Assembly (NCBI GenBank): GCA_034509735.1
Contig: JACGWO010000002.1
Location: 47,489,115 to 47,553,114, forward strand
Length of the DNA: 64,000 nucleotides
Origin: Sesamum alatum
Taxonomy: Eukaryota; Streptophyta; Magnoliopsida; Lamiales; Pedaliaceae
Direction of reading: 5' to 3'
Below, piece by piece: positions 32,504 to 44,466 of this stretch. Each line of letters opens with the position of its first letter. The stretch's first letter is position 1. The notes under the pieces are model-generated. The model was not told the DNA's origin, did no database searches, and worked only from the letters and a program-made list of their open reading frames with translations. The translations under genes and the position numbers were made by a program.

Positions 32504-33783
32504 GGGATAATTACATTTACACAAACTATCCATGTCTTTTGAAAAATTACAGAAATTACCCTGGCAATCTTTAAAATTCAAAAATATACCTGTTGGTCTG
32601 ATCAAACTTTAACACAATTTTTGGAGGACAAAAATGCCCTCAGATGTGTTTTTGTAATTACTAAAAGGTAGAGGGGGTGTCAATATAATGTATACGAGTA
32701 TGAGTAATATGACCCCAAATATTTTTTTATTATTTATATCAAATTTAAATTATTTTATTAACTTTTTTTAATTGAATCTCTATGTAAAAATTATACTTTT
32801 TAATAATTCAAATATTAAATTATTCAATTAATATATATTTATAAAATTAGTTACTAGATTATAAGTTTAAATTAAAAAATTATCACATTGAATAAATTAT
32901 TTAAAATTATTAAATTTCAAAGATTATTTATCCTCCATTTTTATTTATAACTAAATTTTATTAAAATTAATATGTTATAATTCAAAATAATTTATGGATT
33001 TTATTTGATTATATCAGAATTAGTAAAATAAATAATTTTATTTATTAAAAAAATATTTTAAATTATTATTATTTTTTAATTATCCCTCGCCCCCGTTCCC
33101 ATTGCACGCGCCCTGGCCCTACTTGAGCCCTCGTCCTCGCCTCCCCCTGTGCCCAGTCCCTCTTTCGCTTTCACCAACCCTCGTCGTTGCCCTCCTCCGT
33201 CTTCATCATCCATCTAATTATATATGTATAAATATATAAATATATATTTTATATATGTATAAATATATATTTTTTTATATTCGTATAAATATATATACAT
33301 ATATGTCTAATTTATTAATTATACTGTAAAATTTATTTACACATAAAAATAGTGGACAAATAATCTTTTAATTTTAAGAATTTAAATAATTTATACAAGT
33401 GGGATAATTTTTAATTTAAATGTATAGCCTAACAACTAATTTTTATTAATATATTAATTAAATAATTTAAATTTCAATTATTAAAATGTGTAATTTATAT
33501 AGAAATTCAATAAAAAAGAAGTTAATAAAATAATTTAAATTTAAATTAAATAAAAAAAATACATCGGGTCTTGTTATTCATCCCCATAAACATTACTTTA
33601 ACACCCATGTACCTTTTGATAATTATAGAAGCACCCCTAAGGGCATTTATGTCCTTTGAAAATTATATCAATATTTGAGTGGGTCAACAGGGGCTTTTTT
33701 GGATTTTAAAGACTATCACGGGTGGTTTCCATAATGGTTTTTGTAAAAGGATAATATGTGATGGGTGTAAATATAATTATTTC
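32504..33783. mobile_element. MULE-like non-autonomous element with 9-bp TSD
   Basis: The left end GGGATAATTACATTTACAC pairs with the right end GTGTAAATATAATTATTTC. Internal blocks also pair (TCTTTAAAATTCAAAAA against TTTTTTGGATTTTAAAGA). It is flanked by the direct repeat AATAATTTA at 32495-32503 and 33784-33792. The interior is very AT-rich except for a GC-rich segment at 33084-33212. No transposase. It sits about 0.3 kb past the VPS53 stop. Confidence 0.7.
33084..33212. other. GC-rich island inside the MULE-like element
   Basis: About 130 bp of C-rich DNA (CCCTCGCCCCCG, CGCCTCCCCCTG, CCCTCCTCCGTC) lies in a surround that is almost all A and T. It has no long open frame. It may be a captured host fragment or a family-specific core; I cannot tell which. 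Confidence 0.5.
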
Positions 33784-33792
33784 AATAATTTA

Positions 33793-35650
33793 TGTTCATA
33801 TGTCAATGCAAATAAGTATTAACTTTGCTTACTATACGAAAAAAAAAAAAAAATTGATTATTTCCTACATTATAAATCACAAAGGCTTAAAAATTACTAT
33901 ATATCAATACCATCTATCACGAGTAAACAAAATAAATGCGAAAAACTTAAGTTGACTACGGCTAATCACATCCTCACCAAATTTACTTATTGCCAAAATA
34001 TTTGCCACATATTTTAAGTATAGCAAATGTTTTGGCCTCACTTGCAAGAATAACGGTTAACAACCGTTGTGAACCGTGATTAATTAGTATTCACTATAAT
34101 TTTTTACTTTTAATCATGATAATTAACAGTAGTAAAAGATCATATTTCTTCTAATGTTATGTGTGAGTATTTATCTATTTTCATAATAGTTTCTAATTTA
34201 TTGTCTTTTAATTTGTATTTCAACATGAAATTATTCATATATTATGACAAAAAATTAGTTAAAATTTAACATTTTCACGTTAAAAAGAATAAAATCAAAA
34301 CATTGGCAAAAGGTTTATTTGTGAACATAGGGATTTATCTATACCATTTATTAAAACTCAAGGCTTTAGAGTACTACCTTAATAGACAAAACGTAAATTA
34401 CTTAAAATACCCTCACTTTTCTTATGTTTACCTATAAATAATTATATGTTTCAATTAATGCATTATAATAATAATTTTCTTCATACACATTTAAAGTTAA
34501 TTTAGTATTTATTATTTATTTAATTGAATAAATATAAAAATTTATATTATGCGTACGCATCGAATGTATTTCGATTGTTTCTAATATTAAAAGTATATTG
34601 ATAAAGTCAAGGCAATTTTTTTGGCATAATTTTTTCTTTGAGAAATGAATAAATTGCTCCATGTGTGTGTTTGGCAAATCAAAGTTATTGAAATATTATT
34701 TATGTAAAGACTTCCCACAAAATTTTTGGTGTGCACGTCGTGCAAAAAAGGCTATAAAATAATTTAAACATAAAACATTAATAGATAATTTAAATATTTA
34801 CAAAAATAAAAATCGAAACGATGTTTAATTAAAAGAGGGAGGAAATACATAAATATGAGAAATTTTTAATTTCAAATATATATTAAAAATATTTAATACC
34901 TTAATTTTAGATTTCGAACAAATGTTGAACTCTCGTGAACACAAATAAGTTTGAACTTGATATGGCTAATAAGCTTTCAAATACACGAAAATGAAAATAA
35001 CTATTATTTTAAAATTTAAGATAAATAGCAAAAAAGCGGGCAATTAGTAATATTGTACTTTAAATTTAATAAAAATAAGACAAAAATTTTTAGACATCAT
35101 ATAAGCTAAATTAGTCTACTCGGGTCTCCTAAAATATAGTGCTTATTTGGATATGTCAGAAGCTTGCGTCTTGTATATTTATCACCTTTGTGTTAAATTG
35201 TATGATAAGCAGTTACGTATACGCGGTATGAATTATGTGTGTGAAAATCGTGTGCGATGATTACTAATTATCAGTGAATAAAAGAGGAAAAGAGATGAGA
35301 AATAGTTGCCTAAAAGAGTGCTTTGCTCTTGATCCCACCCCACCCCCTAAAAAAAAAAGAAAGATAAATAAAAAAAGAAAAGAAATAGATAGTGACCATT
35401 GACTTCACTAAATTACTTTTCCCACTGATTTTTTACCTGCTGACAAGGTGCAAGAGGGGTGGATGTTGCACAGTAAATTTTGGTTTTGGGGTATAAAATG
35501 AAATTTTCAGATTTTAAAGGGGCGTATTGAAATACATTAGGTTTCGAAGGTGCAAACTGCAAAGTAGTGATTAGCCAATTTTAGCCTGTAAATGCATGGG
35601 AATTGCAAGAAATCTCCAAGAACCCAACCAGGAAAGAGAAGCCCATTGAG
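33793..35650. other. AT-rich intergenic DNA upstream of the PP2C gene
   Basis: No coding signal. It contains poly-A runs and a perfect short palindrome, TGCACGTCGTGCA, near 34732. The last 200 bp are likely PP2C promoter. Confidence 0.4.
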
Positions 35651-35658
35651 AGTTGGTT

Positions 35659-35905
35659 ATATATATATATATATGTCAAGTACTAGTTTATTGTATGCCT
35701 ATTTTATTTACATCAAACCCATTACACTCTTTCTCTCACTATATTTCTCTCTCTTGATCTATCCCTTTTTAACATAATAATTAAAAAAAAAAGAAGAAGA
35801 AAAAGGAACAATCTTTGCCCTCTTTCTCAAAGGAAATCTTGAATATCTAATTGAAAATTGTAATGGGATGTTCAGTTGTTGCCTCCATGATTCAAAGGCT
35901 CTGAG
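35659..35905 (+). promoter_or_regulatory. PP2C core promoter and first leader exon
   Basis: A TATA-type run (TTATATATATATATATATG) lies at about 35659-35677, followed by pyrimidine-rich CTCTTTCTCTCACT as in many plant leaders. The leader exon ends CTCTGAG/GTAATT at 35905. A leader intron 35906-36149 fits, with acceptor TTCATAATACAG. Confidence 0.5.
35863..35904 (+). promoter_or_regulatory. Upstream ORF 1 (13 codons) in the PP2C leader
   Basis: ATG at 35863 reads MGCSVVASMIQRL and stops at TGA 35902-35904, one base before the leader splice donor. Two tiny uORFs follow in the second leader exon, at 36154 (MVACIV) and about 36174 (MTA). Whether it is translated is inference. Confidence 0.5.
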
Positions 35906-36330
35906 GTAATTTACAGAATCTTTTCATTTTTATTTCAATTCTTTTTCTTTTTTTACTATTAAATGTGTATATGTTTTATGGGCTCTATACATTTCATCTT
36001 GTTTCCGTTCAATGCATCTTATTTAAAAAGTCATTAACTGTTTGCTGTTGTTTTTTGTGCATTCTGTTCTGGGATTGTGGTGTTTTTGGGACGAACCTGT
36101 TTAATTTTGCTAGTTTCTTTGTTTTTTTTCCTTGTTGTTCATAATACAGATTGATGGTTGCCTGCATTGTTTGATGACTGCATAAAGTTGGGAATTTGTG
36201 ATTTGGGTTTGGAGCTAGGGAGGATAAAACATTGATTCTGAGATTGGAGTTGCTGAAATTTGTGTTTTTATTCGGTATTCTGAATTGCCGGTTCATTTGA
36301 GTGAATAAGGAAAGAATTGTGATTAGTAGT

Positions 36331-36396
36331 ATGAGCTATGGTGACCCCTACATGGAGAAAGCTTGTACTGCCGTGTTGGAGGCCGTTAGTAGATGA
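36331..36396 (+). promoter_or_regulatory. Upstream ORF overlapping the PP2C start
   Basis: ATG at 36331 opens a 21-residue frame, [15 protein letters not shown]..., that ends at TGA 36394-36396. It begins 7 bp before the main ATG (36338) in another frame and overlaps it. Scanning ribosomes that use it could not initiate the phosphatase normally. Confidence 0.6.
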
Positions 36397-39300
36397 TGAA
36401 GGAGAACACAGTAGCAATAGAGGGTATGAACTTATTGGCCGTTCCGATGGTTTGTGGTGGTATAAAGATTCAGGATACCACGTCAACGGGGAATTTTCGA
36501 TGGCAGTAATTCAAGCTAATACTGTATTGGAAGATTACAGCCAGCTTGAGTCCGGGCCATTGAGCTCCACTGAGTCAGGTCCTCGAGGTACATTTGTTGG
36601 AATTTATGATGGGCATGCTGGTCCTGCAGCCTCAAGATTCTTAAGGGATCGTCTTTTTGAAAATGTGAAGAGTACGTATCTCTCTCTTACGACATGTTTT
36701 ATAATTTTTATTAGTTCCCTCTTCAAGATGCGTATTCAGTTGAAAAAATTAGTTGGTTCCTGATAGTTTTTTCTATTAGGCTGTAAGTCGATTGTTTTCC
36801 TTATTCAGAATGTGCTTGACTTCCTTTAATTTGTAGGGCTTTTCTTAATTCTGGATCATTTATAGTTCAAGTGTATCTTATTCCAGATGGTCTTTGCAGA
36901 ACACATGATTTTTGTGAGATTTTAGTGCTGAATCAAACAATTATAGGAGAGGGAATCTAAGGTTGAACTTTGGAGACAGGAAATCGTATGTGATAAGAGC
37001 ACTTAACCTAAAAGATGCTTTAAATAATTGTGAGAAGATTATTTCCAAGTATCAGATTGGAAATTATGATGCCCTTTTTTCATAAGGGAGCAATTGCATT
37101 AGGATAATCTTTTGAACTAGTTGGGATGGGATATAGGAGTCAAGTTACTTGTACCAGACCATTAGTTTTGAAGAAGTTTAGTATAAGCTAAGTTCAGTCC
37201 GTGGAAAATTTACAAAATTTACATGTTCTCCTTTTCTTTTGGCCGTCTGTGCTGGATGTATGAGAGTATTATTTGTTGTCATGGTTAACAGTTACCACTA
37301 GCAAGGACACGCATAAACAGCCCATTGTACTAATCTACCATTTTTAATCCACATGAGACGTCTATGTGGAAAAATCGACTGTCGGTTCAGGAATTCGGGG
37401 AACTCTTTCACTATTATTATCATCGAAAGCCAAAGTTAGAGTGATCTGTCAAAACATACATAATTTCTGAGAAGAAGAAAAGGAGTGACATACCTGCTTG
37501 TTGATTCTATATTTGAAGCTTATTGGGATTAGATATAAGTTTGCTTGAACTGCATCACTCTAATCCATATGAACTCACTTGACAGCTATTCTTATGCAGA
37601 ATTCGCATCAGACGGTCAAGACATGTCAGCGGATGTTATAAAAAATGCGTATTTGGCAACAGAGGAAGAATTTCTTTCTTTGGTTAAAAAGCAATGGGAA
37701 ACTAAACCAGAAATGGCTTCCGTCGGATCGTGTTGCTTGGTGGGCGTTATATGCAACGGATTCTTATACATTGCAAATGCTGGAGATTCCAGGGCAGTGT
37801 TGGGGAGACTTGATAAGGCTGGGAAAGAGGTCAAAGCTGTCCAGGTATCTGATGAACACAATGCAAATTTGGAATCTGTTCGGGATGAATTACATTCATT
37901 GCATCCCGATGATCCTCAGATTGTTGTTCTGAAGCACAAGGTTTGGCGCGTCAAGGGTATCATTCAGGTGACATTTAATTATTAATTATCAATTTTGTTC
38001 TCTATCATGAGATATTATTTCGATGCTCTAGTTGGCTTTAAGTACAAAATCCTCTGGGCTATTTATTGTATTCTCTGGGAGTAAACTCATTTTATACTAA
38101 AATGTCGATGTTGATTAGAGGGTTATCTGTGTGACGCTACACATTTTCTTGGCATGCGATAGTGAATAAATTCCGTTAAACATTATGTGCTGTTATTTGT
38201 GTTGAAAAGCCCTCTAATTCTCAAAAAGTGGAAAGAAAAGAGTGAATGGATCTTTCCACAATGAGTTAGAAGTCTGTTCCATAATTGATGTGTTGACGGA
38301 GAAATTATACTGTAATTTTACAAAATTGAAGATCTCGATTGTCCTGTTGTCCAACCATCATACGTTATTCCTATAAGTCTGACATAGTTTTAGCGTATGA
38401 CATTGAAGAACTCAGCTGTCCCTCTCTTTCCCTTTCTCTCTCCGTTTGTTTGTCTTTATGTATCTGTGTCAGTATGTGTAATTGTCTTTTAAGTGCATTC
38501 CGTTAAACATTATGTGCTGTTATTTGTGTTGAAAAGCCTTCTAATTCTCAAAAAGTGGAAAGAAAAGAATGAATGGATCTTTCCACAATGAGTTAGAAGT
38601 CTGTTCCATAATTGATGTGTTGACAGAGAAATTATACTGTAATTTTACAAAATTGAAGATCTCGATTGTCCTGTTGTCCAACCATCATACGTTATTGCTA
38701 TAAGTCTGACATAGTTTTAGCGTATGACATTGAAGAACTCAGCTGTCCCTCTCTTTCCCTTTCTCTCTCTGTTTGTTTGTCTTTATGTATCTGTGTCAGT
38801 ATGTGTAATTGTCTTTTAAGTGCATGCGTGTGTGTGTATACATATTGGGCGGATGGGGGCTTTTGCACTACGTTTTTGGTTTTTATGTGGGGTGGCACGA
38901 GGATTTTTTGTCGTAAGCCGTAGTCTTTTGACATCAAAACAATCAATGGTATTAGCTGTCAAACTTAACTATTACTTTCCACAAGTCGAGACGAGATTTC
39001 CTGCACTAAAGAAGAAATTGTATACAATTACAGTGGATGTTGAAAGGAAACTATGACTGCATAGCTGTCCCATATCCTTTTCGCTAAAGCGCTCAACCTA
39101 GTCTAAACTAATACTACTCTATAAATAATGAGTTGCAATATTGGAAACTTCTGTAATCTTTTTCAGCTTGGTTCTAATGCAACAACTATCACATTTGGTT
39201 TAAGAAGACATGTTAATTATTTTAATTATGACAAGAAATGTTGTACCACTTCTGTTGACTTGCCTTTCTAATACAGATTTACTTCCATCTCAGGTTTCAA

Positions 39301-40167
39301 GATCAATTGGTGATGCCTACTTGAAGAGATCAGAGTTCAATAGACCGCCTCTGTTGCCGAAATTCAGATTGCCGGAACCATTTGAAAAACCAATCCTTTT
39401 GGCAGAGCCGTCAATACTCGTTCAGGAACTTTATCCCGAGGATCAATTTCTTATATTTGCTTCTGATGGCCTGTGGGAGCACCTTAGCAATCAAGAGGCT
39501 GTTGAACTCGTCAGCTGCTCTCCACGAAACGTATGATTTCTATGTTACTTGAGCTTTTCTTTTCTCCTTTTCTTGGCCATGCCCACCAAAAACTAGTCAG
39601 GGCCACCCTCCCACCTGTCCCTTGACCACTGACATATCATTTGAGAGCTGCAGTGTGACTGGGCTGAAATTTACTCATTTCACGGAACATGAAAAGCAAC
39701 TGGTTTATTAGGACAACTTGTTTTTCCGATTAAGAACTGTTTTCTTGATCTCGGTTTGTCAAGTCTGAAGTTTACTCATAAGCATCAAAGGCAATCATTT
39801 GTTAGGCCATTATATGCTCTGATTATGAACCTTTCCTGATCTCTGGCATAGTATAGAAGAGACTGGTGGCTGATTGCATGACCTCACATATGGACATCTA
39901 TGGTCATACCGTTTGCTGATTAAGAACCTTCTCTGTTTTGTTTATTTGCAGGGCATCGCCAGAAAACTCATCAAAGCTGCATTGCACGAAGCAGCAAAGA
40001 AAAGAGAAATGAGATATTCGGACCTGAAAAAGATTGATAGGGGAGTGAGACGACATTTTCACGACGACATCACAGTGATAGTTGTATTTCTAGACTCCCA
40101 TTTGATTACTAGCAGTCCGTTTGATGGACCGATTCTTTCAATAAAAGGAGGTTCATTTACCCCTTGA
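36338..40167 (+). CDS. Protein phosphatase 2C, plant clade D type, 384 aa
   Basis: Exons 36338-36671, 37600-37967, 39294-39530 and 39952-40167 sum to 1155 nt with no frame break. The protein follows Arabidopsis clade D PP2Cs such as At4g38520 and At3g51370: [50 protein letters not shown] (metal-binding Asp91-Gly92), [59 protein letters not shown]. It is a Mg/Mn-dependent Ser/Thr phosphatase. Members of this clade act on plasma-membrane H+-ATPase and in immune or auxin-growth signalling, and the exact target here is unknown. The usual DGHGG reads DGHAG here. The start at 36338 matches the family N-terminus. The leader has an intron and several uORFs. Intron 2 contains a 327-bp tandem duplication. 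The gene is convergent with PGPS. Confidence 0.93.
38171..38824 (+). repeat. Recent 327-bp tandem duplication in PP2C intron 2
   Basis: Copy 1 at 38171-38497 and copy 2 at 38498-38824 both start TTCCGTTAAACATTATGTGC and end GTCTTTTAAGTGCAT. I count about five substitutions and no indels between them, so about 98% identity. Confidence 0.92.
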
Positions 40168-41570
40168 GATGCCAATACATGGTATAGCCCTTCTTACAGA
40201 ACCAGAAGACTCCGTGTGCCGTTCAGCCAATGGGAAGAGAAACATATGCAAGCATGTCAAGTTGCTGTTTGGGATCTCATGACTCTTGGTAATGTTAATG
40301 ATTATGCCAGGAAGATGCCAAGGGAACATCCCTTCAAAATTTTTGCTGACTGGCATATGAAACAGGGATAGTTATCAGGTGATGAACAGGGGATAGTGAT
40401 TTATTCTCTTAAGAATAATGCAAAAAGATTCTTCAGAAAGCTTGTGGGTGTGGTTCCTTCTGTCTGTTGATCATCATCCAGAGTTTCAGACAAGTACACA
40501 TCTCAGATTTGGTTGAAAGATTAGATGCTCTCGTTCAGACAATCTAAGCACGTCGTGGCTGAATTTCTTGATATTTGAGTATCGATGGAGTTTAGTAGAA
40601 TTGAGGATAGCCGGTTTCTTTGCGTGAACTGCTAGCGCTGTTTAATACATTAAAGTCGAGTTCTTTTTGCCGTAGGCATGAGCCACATACATCAACCTTT
40701 CTGACCACCAAAATACATGAATATGCAAGATTTCACTTGGGGAAGTTTCAGATTTCAAGCCCATAAATGTGGATTTGTCTGCGTGTGTGTAGACTGTGAG
40801 AGCTGTCTGAGTTGCATCACCAGAATTTGTAGCCCCAGGGCATGATGTAATAGTAGAGAGGCTGGCCTTTGCCACTAGCCACCTGTAGAAAACCTTGAAT
40901 GTAAACCTAGAAGGCAAATCTTTGCATTGTCCATATAACATGCTTCTATATGATATGAATTTAGATTAACTGTGCTGATCAATTCGGAAACATAAGAGTA
41001 CAAATCAAACAACGATGTGTATGCTTCACGGTTTTTGCAACATATTAATCAATAGAGGGGTGTGATTGTGCTTTTTCTTACAAATCTGCAAAAACCAATG
41101 ACTGGTACAATCAGCCAGTGCCTTACGTATACAAAAAGTAAATGTTTAGCTGCTGAATCGAGCACGCGAGTTCCAGACTGTTTATGCTACAAATGCAGGT
41201 AAGGACTGCCAAAATTATCAGGATACCCAAGGGAACCATTAATGAGCAGCATTTAGACCGAGTTTAGCACCAAAAGAATTATTTCCGAAGGATGGAAAAC
41301 TTGGAATATCCACATTTTGCTGGGTTGATAATTTACAAGTCAGTAACACGAATGCTAGAAGTCTGCAATATGTTCATCCAATATCTTTTCTCGCATTCCT
41401 GGACTGTAGAACTTTCGCAAGATTGAACTCAAGTGTAGCTGAAGAATCACCAATACTGGCAGTGTCTCCTTATCCGTGTCTAGAGACTACTGTCTCCGTG
41501 TAGCAAAGGATGACTCCAATCTCAGCTATAACAGATATGAATCAAGAAATACAACTGATGGTCGATGTTA
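40168..41570. other. Convergent 3' flanks of PP2C and PGPS
   Basis: This is the gap between two convergent stop codons. It should contain both 3' UTRs. Open frames here show no known protein and no splice pattern. Confidence 0.45.
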
Positions 41571-43886
41571 CTACAGCAGCAGCACTTTCCATATCTTCCT
41601 CATATACACAAGCAATGACCATAAGGAGAGCCATGCTGATATGTAGAGCAACACTACCCCAGAAGACACAAGAGTTCCTGAACCTACAAGACTGTAGACA
41701 CACACACAGAGCGAGAGAAGACAGTTGCATACATCAGCAAATTACACATACAATCTCCAGAGCTAAAAAAATCTGTACTGATATTACATTAAAGAAAAGA
41801 TGGGAAAAATACCTTCCATCTCTGGCAGCCAAAAGGATGGTCAATGCAGTCATCTGTGTGGCAGTTTTCCATTTCCCTAAATTATTAACTGCAACAGCCT
41901 GAGTGGGAGAGCAAGAGATCAATGGATCCACTAATGGAAGCAAGTGAATTTTACAGGCTAATGAATATTTTCATAATTGCAAGATATGTGTGCTTGAGGT
42001 TTGAACCTCTAAAAGCTTTCTGTCTTGAGAAGCAGCCCACTCCCTGACTGCAGACATGGTTATCTGCAAGTTGATGACTAAGTCAAATATGTAAATGCAT
42101 GTATACTACCAAATTAAACAAAGTAAGCAATTTGAAAAGGACAGAAAAATGTTCTTGAAATAGATATTTCCAGCACTCAAATGATCTTACCTCTCTACCA
42201 ATTATGGCGATTGCAGGCACAGTTAATAACCATGGCGCTTGCCCAAACATACCAGCTTCAAATGGTCTGGTACACAACATGATCAAGGTGGCAGCTACCA
42301 TAAGCTGCATCAATTAAAAAAGACAACTCTATAAGGTCCTCTAGCATTAGCTTGGCCAGCAAATGTTTCAACTTTCCAAAAAAAGTCGAGTATTAGTTCG
42401 TAGTTCAAAGCATGTCGGCCGTCAGAGTCCATACATTCTATGAGTATCCCTGAATTCACTGTTTGGGCTTTTACTCTCACTCATACCACCCTAAAATATT
42501 ATAATCTTTTCTTATGATACCTCTTTATGTTATAATAAAGCTTCACTTATCATTCTTATGATGTCATGTAACAGTGGACTAAAACCTTAATCAAAACAAT
42601 TATACTGAAGCAAATATATAAGTGTGCCAAAATTGTCAGTGTTACCTTGTCAGCCACCGGATCCAGAAATGCACCAAATTGAGTACCCAATTTCATCTGT
42701 TATGCAAAAATACAGGAACATACATGCATGTCAGAAAATAGCGAAAATCTAGATAAACCTCATCTTATGTTTTCAAGAAATTTTGAAGGTTGAAAAGCAG
42801 CACCTTTCGAGCAAGGTACCCATCAAGCCAATCCGTAATGGCAGCTGCAATGAAGATTCCCGTTGTAGCAGCAGGTCCCCACCAGCTCTCAACATAAAAG
42901 GCTTGTACAGAGATATCAATATGTCAATTTCATCAATTTTAACACTGCTACGAAAATGGTCCACACAAAATAGACTGAACTGGATAGATATCAAAATCAG
43001 AATTTATGCAACTGGAAAGAACTCAAATCCTTCAATTCCTGTGCATTGCTCCCTCCTCATGGAAAAATACAAGTAAACTATATGAATGCCAGGATTTGCC
43101 TTGGGCTCCCCTCTCATGCTTTTGCCGTGCATACAACGTAGTGAACATCCCAAACTAAAAAACAAGAACCCCAAACTAAAAACAGAACCCCTGCGCGAGG
43201 CAACATATCATATCAAGGTACAATTATTGAAACAAAATGTAGAAGATCATCCAATTTGTACATTTTACTCAACCAGTTGTAACAACCACATTAGTCCCGA
43301 GAAAATTGTTCCATCATTATTTTCTGATGCATCGGTAACCAAATCACAGATTGAAAAGATTAACAAAGAGGAGGTACAGAATTCAGCGCATACTGCTGAC
43401 GAGAAGCGGGACGGCGCCAACGCGGCCAATTGTCAGGATCGTAGGCAATGTGAGCAATTTAGACGGCTCAGCCGGCGGTTTCTCTCCCTCATTCTGCGGT
43501 GGCTGCAACACCTCAGGTTCGTTGCATGGGCCGTCGACCTTGCCATTGACAGTGGCACCCACTCCGAAATCACCGTTTGTGCTGCGCTGCAAATGAACGA
43601 CTTGCCCTTTGTTCCTACAATCGGAGGTGTAGAAGTGAAGATTCTGTCCGTGCTTCCCGCTATGGAAGAACTGGGAGGCGATATCAACGTGCGAGGCGGA
43701 TGCGCATAGGGTTGTCCTACACCAAAACCCGGCAAAGTACTTGAGCCGGAGAATTGACCTCGAATCGATGGCGGCGGGAGTGGCGGTGGCGGTGGCGGAG
43801 GAGGTGGAGGAGAAATTGTTGAGCAATTTGTAGGGTTTACGAGCGTGAAGGATAGTGAAATTGGTAAGTCTGAGGGCGGCCGGCAT
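41571..43886 (-). CDS. PGPS1: CDP-diacylglycerol-glycerol-3-phosphate phosphatidyltransferase (PGP synthase), 339 aa
   Basis: Minus-strand exons 43886-43394, 42901-42804, 42696-42646, 42304-42191, 42063-42007, 41898-41813 and 41691-41571 sum to 1020 nt with no frame break. The enzyme joins CDP-diacylglycerol and glycerol-3-phosphate to make phosphatidylglycerol phosphate, the committed step to phosphatidylglycerol and cardiolipin. The CDP-alcohol phosphotransferase signature is complete: Asp188, Asp191-Gly192, Ala195-Arg196, Gly205, Asp209, Asp213 (DWLDGYLARK ... GAFLDPVADK). Other conserved blocks are LLTLPTILTIGRVGAVPLLV, PWLLTVPAIAIIGRE, ITMSAVREWAASQ, VNNLGKWKTATQMTAL and VYMRKIWKVL. About 140 N-terminal residues, rich in Ser, Thr, Ala and Arg and poorly conserved, look like an organelle transit peptide (mitochondrion and/or plastid). 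Arabidopsis PGPS1 is 296 aa as I recall, so the presequence is longer here. Confidence 0.94.
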
Positions 43887-44251
43887 GGTGGGTAGCGGTG
43901 GCCCGGTGGGGTATGGTTAACTGCGCACGGGGGCTCAAGTTAGCGCCGGAGGCTTACGTTAGCAGAGCTGGTCCAGCTGGAGAAGGGGAATTACCAATTA
44001 TGGTTTGGCTGTCCACTGACTGACTGTAAATATTGAAGAAAATTCAGTTTTGACGCACAAATTATTGAAAATTTGGAAAAGCACCCCAAAGTTTCGGAAT
44101 TTCCAAAATGGTACGAAGAATTACAGTCATTTTAATTTTATACCCAAATCTTTTTAGGGTGTTGATATTCTCACTCTATTTTGAATTTATTCCTTAAAAA
44201 TCTACAACATTGTTTATTGGATTAAAAGTATACATGGTTGTATTTCACATA
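43887..44251. other. PGPS 5' flank
   Basis: About 100 bp of GC-richer leader or core promoter sequence upstream of the PGPS ATG, then AT-rich DNA. No element assigned. Confidence 0.4.
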
Positions 44252-44259
44252 AATACGCT

Positions 44260-44458
44260 AGGGGTGTGCACAATTCAATAAACCAACCATATTGAATCGC
44301 ACCGAACAATTCGTTTAATTCGGTAAAAAGCCAAATAAAATTGATTTTTGTTCTATTTTTACCAAATCGAACCAAACAATTCAGTTTGGTATTCAGTATG
44401 CCATTTTGGCATATCGAAATTTGGATTTGGTTCGATTTTACCGAATGAACACCCTTGA
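44260..44458. mobile_element. hAT-like MITE with imperfect 8-bp TSD
   Basis: The ends AGGGGTGTGCA and TGAACACCCTTGA are inverted. The interior repeats the motif AACCAAACAATTC/GAATTCGGTT-like sequence typical of such plant elements. The flanks AATACGCT (44252-44259) and AATACACT (44459-44466) differ by one base, fitting an aged 8-bp duplication. 199 bp, non-coding. Confidence 0.55.
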
Positions 44459-44466
44459 AATACACT

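Noticed and set aside
41510..41902. Plus-strand ORF opposite PGPS exons 6-7
   Set aside because: Antisense shadow of conserved PGPS coding sequence.
43086..43709. Plus-strand ORF of 207 codons opposite PGPS exon 1
   Set aside because: It is the antisense shadow of the PGPS presequence and has no known domain.
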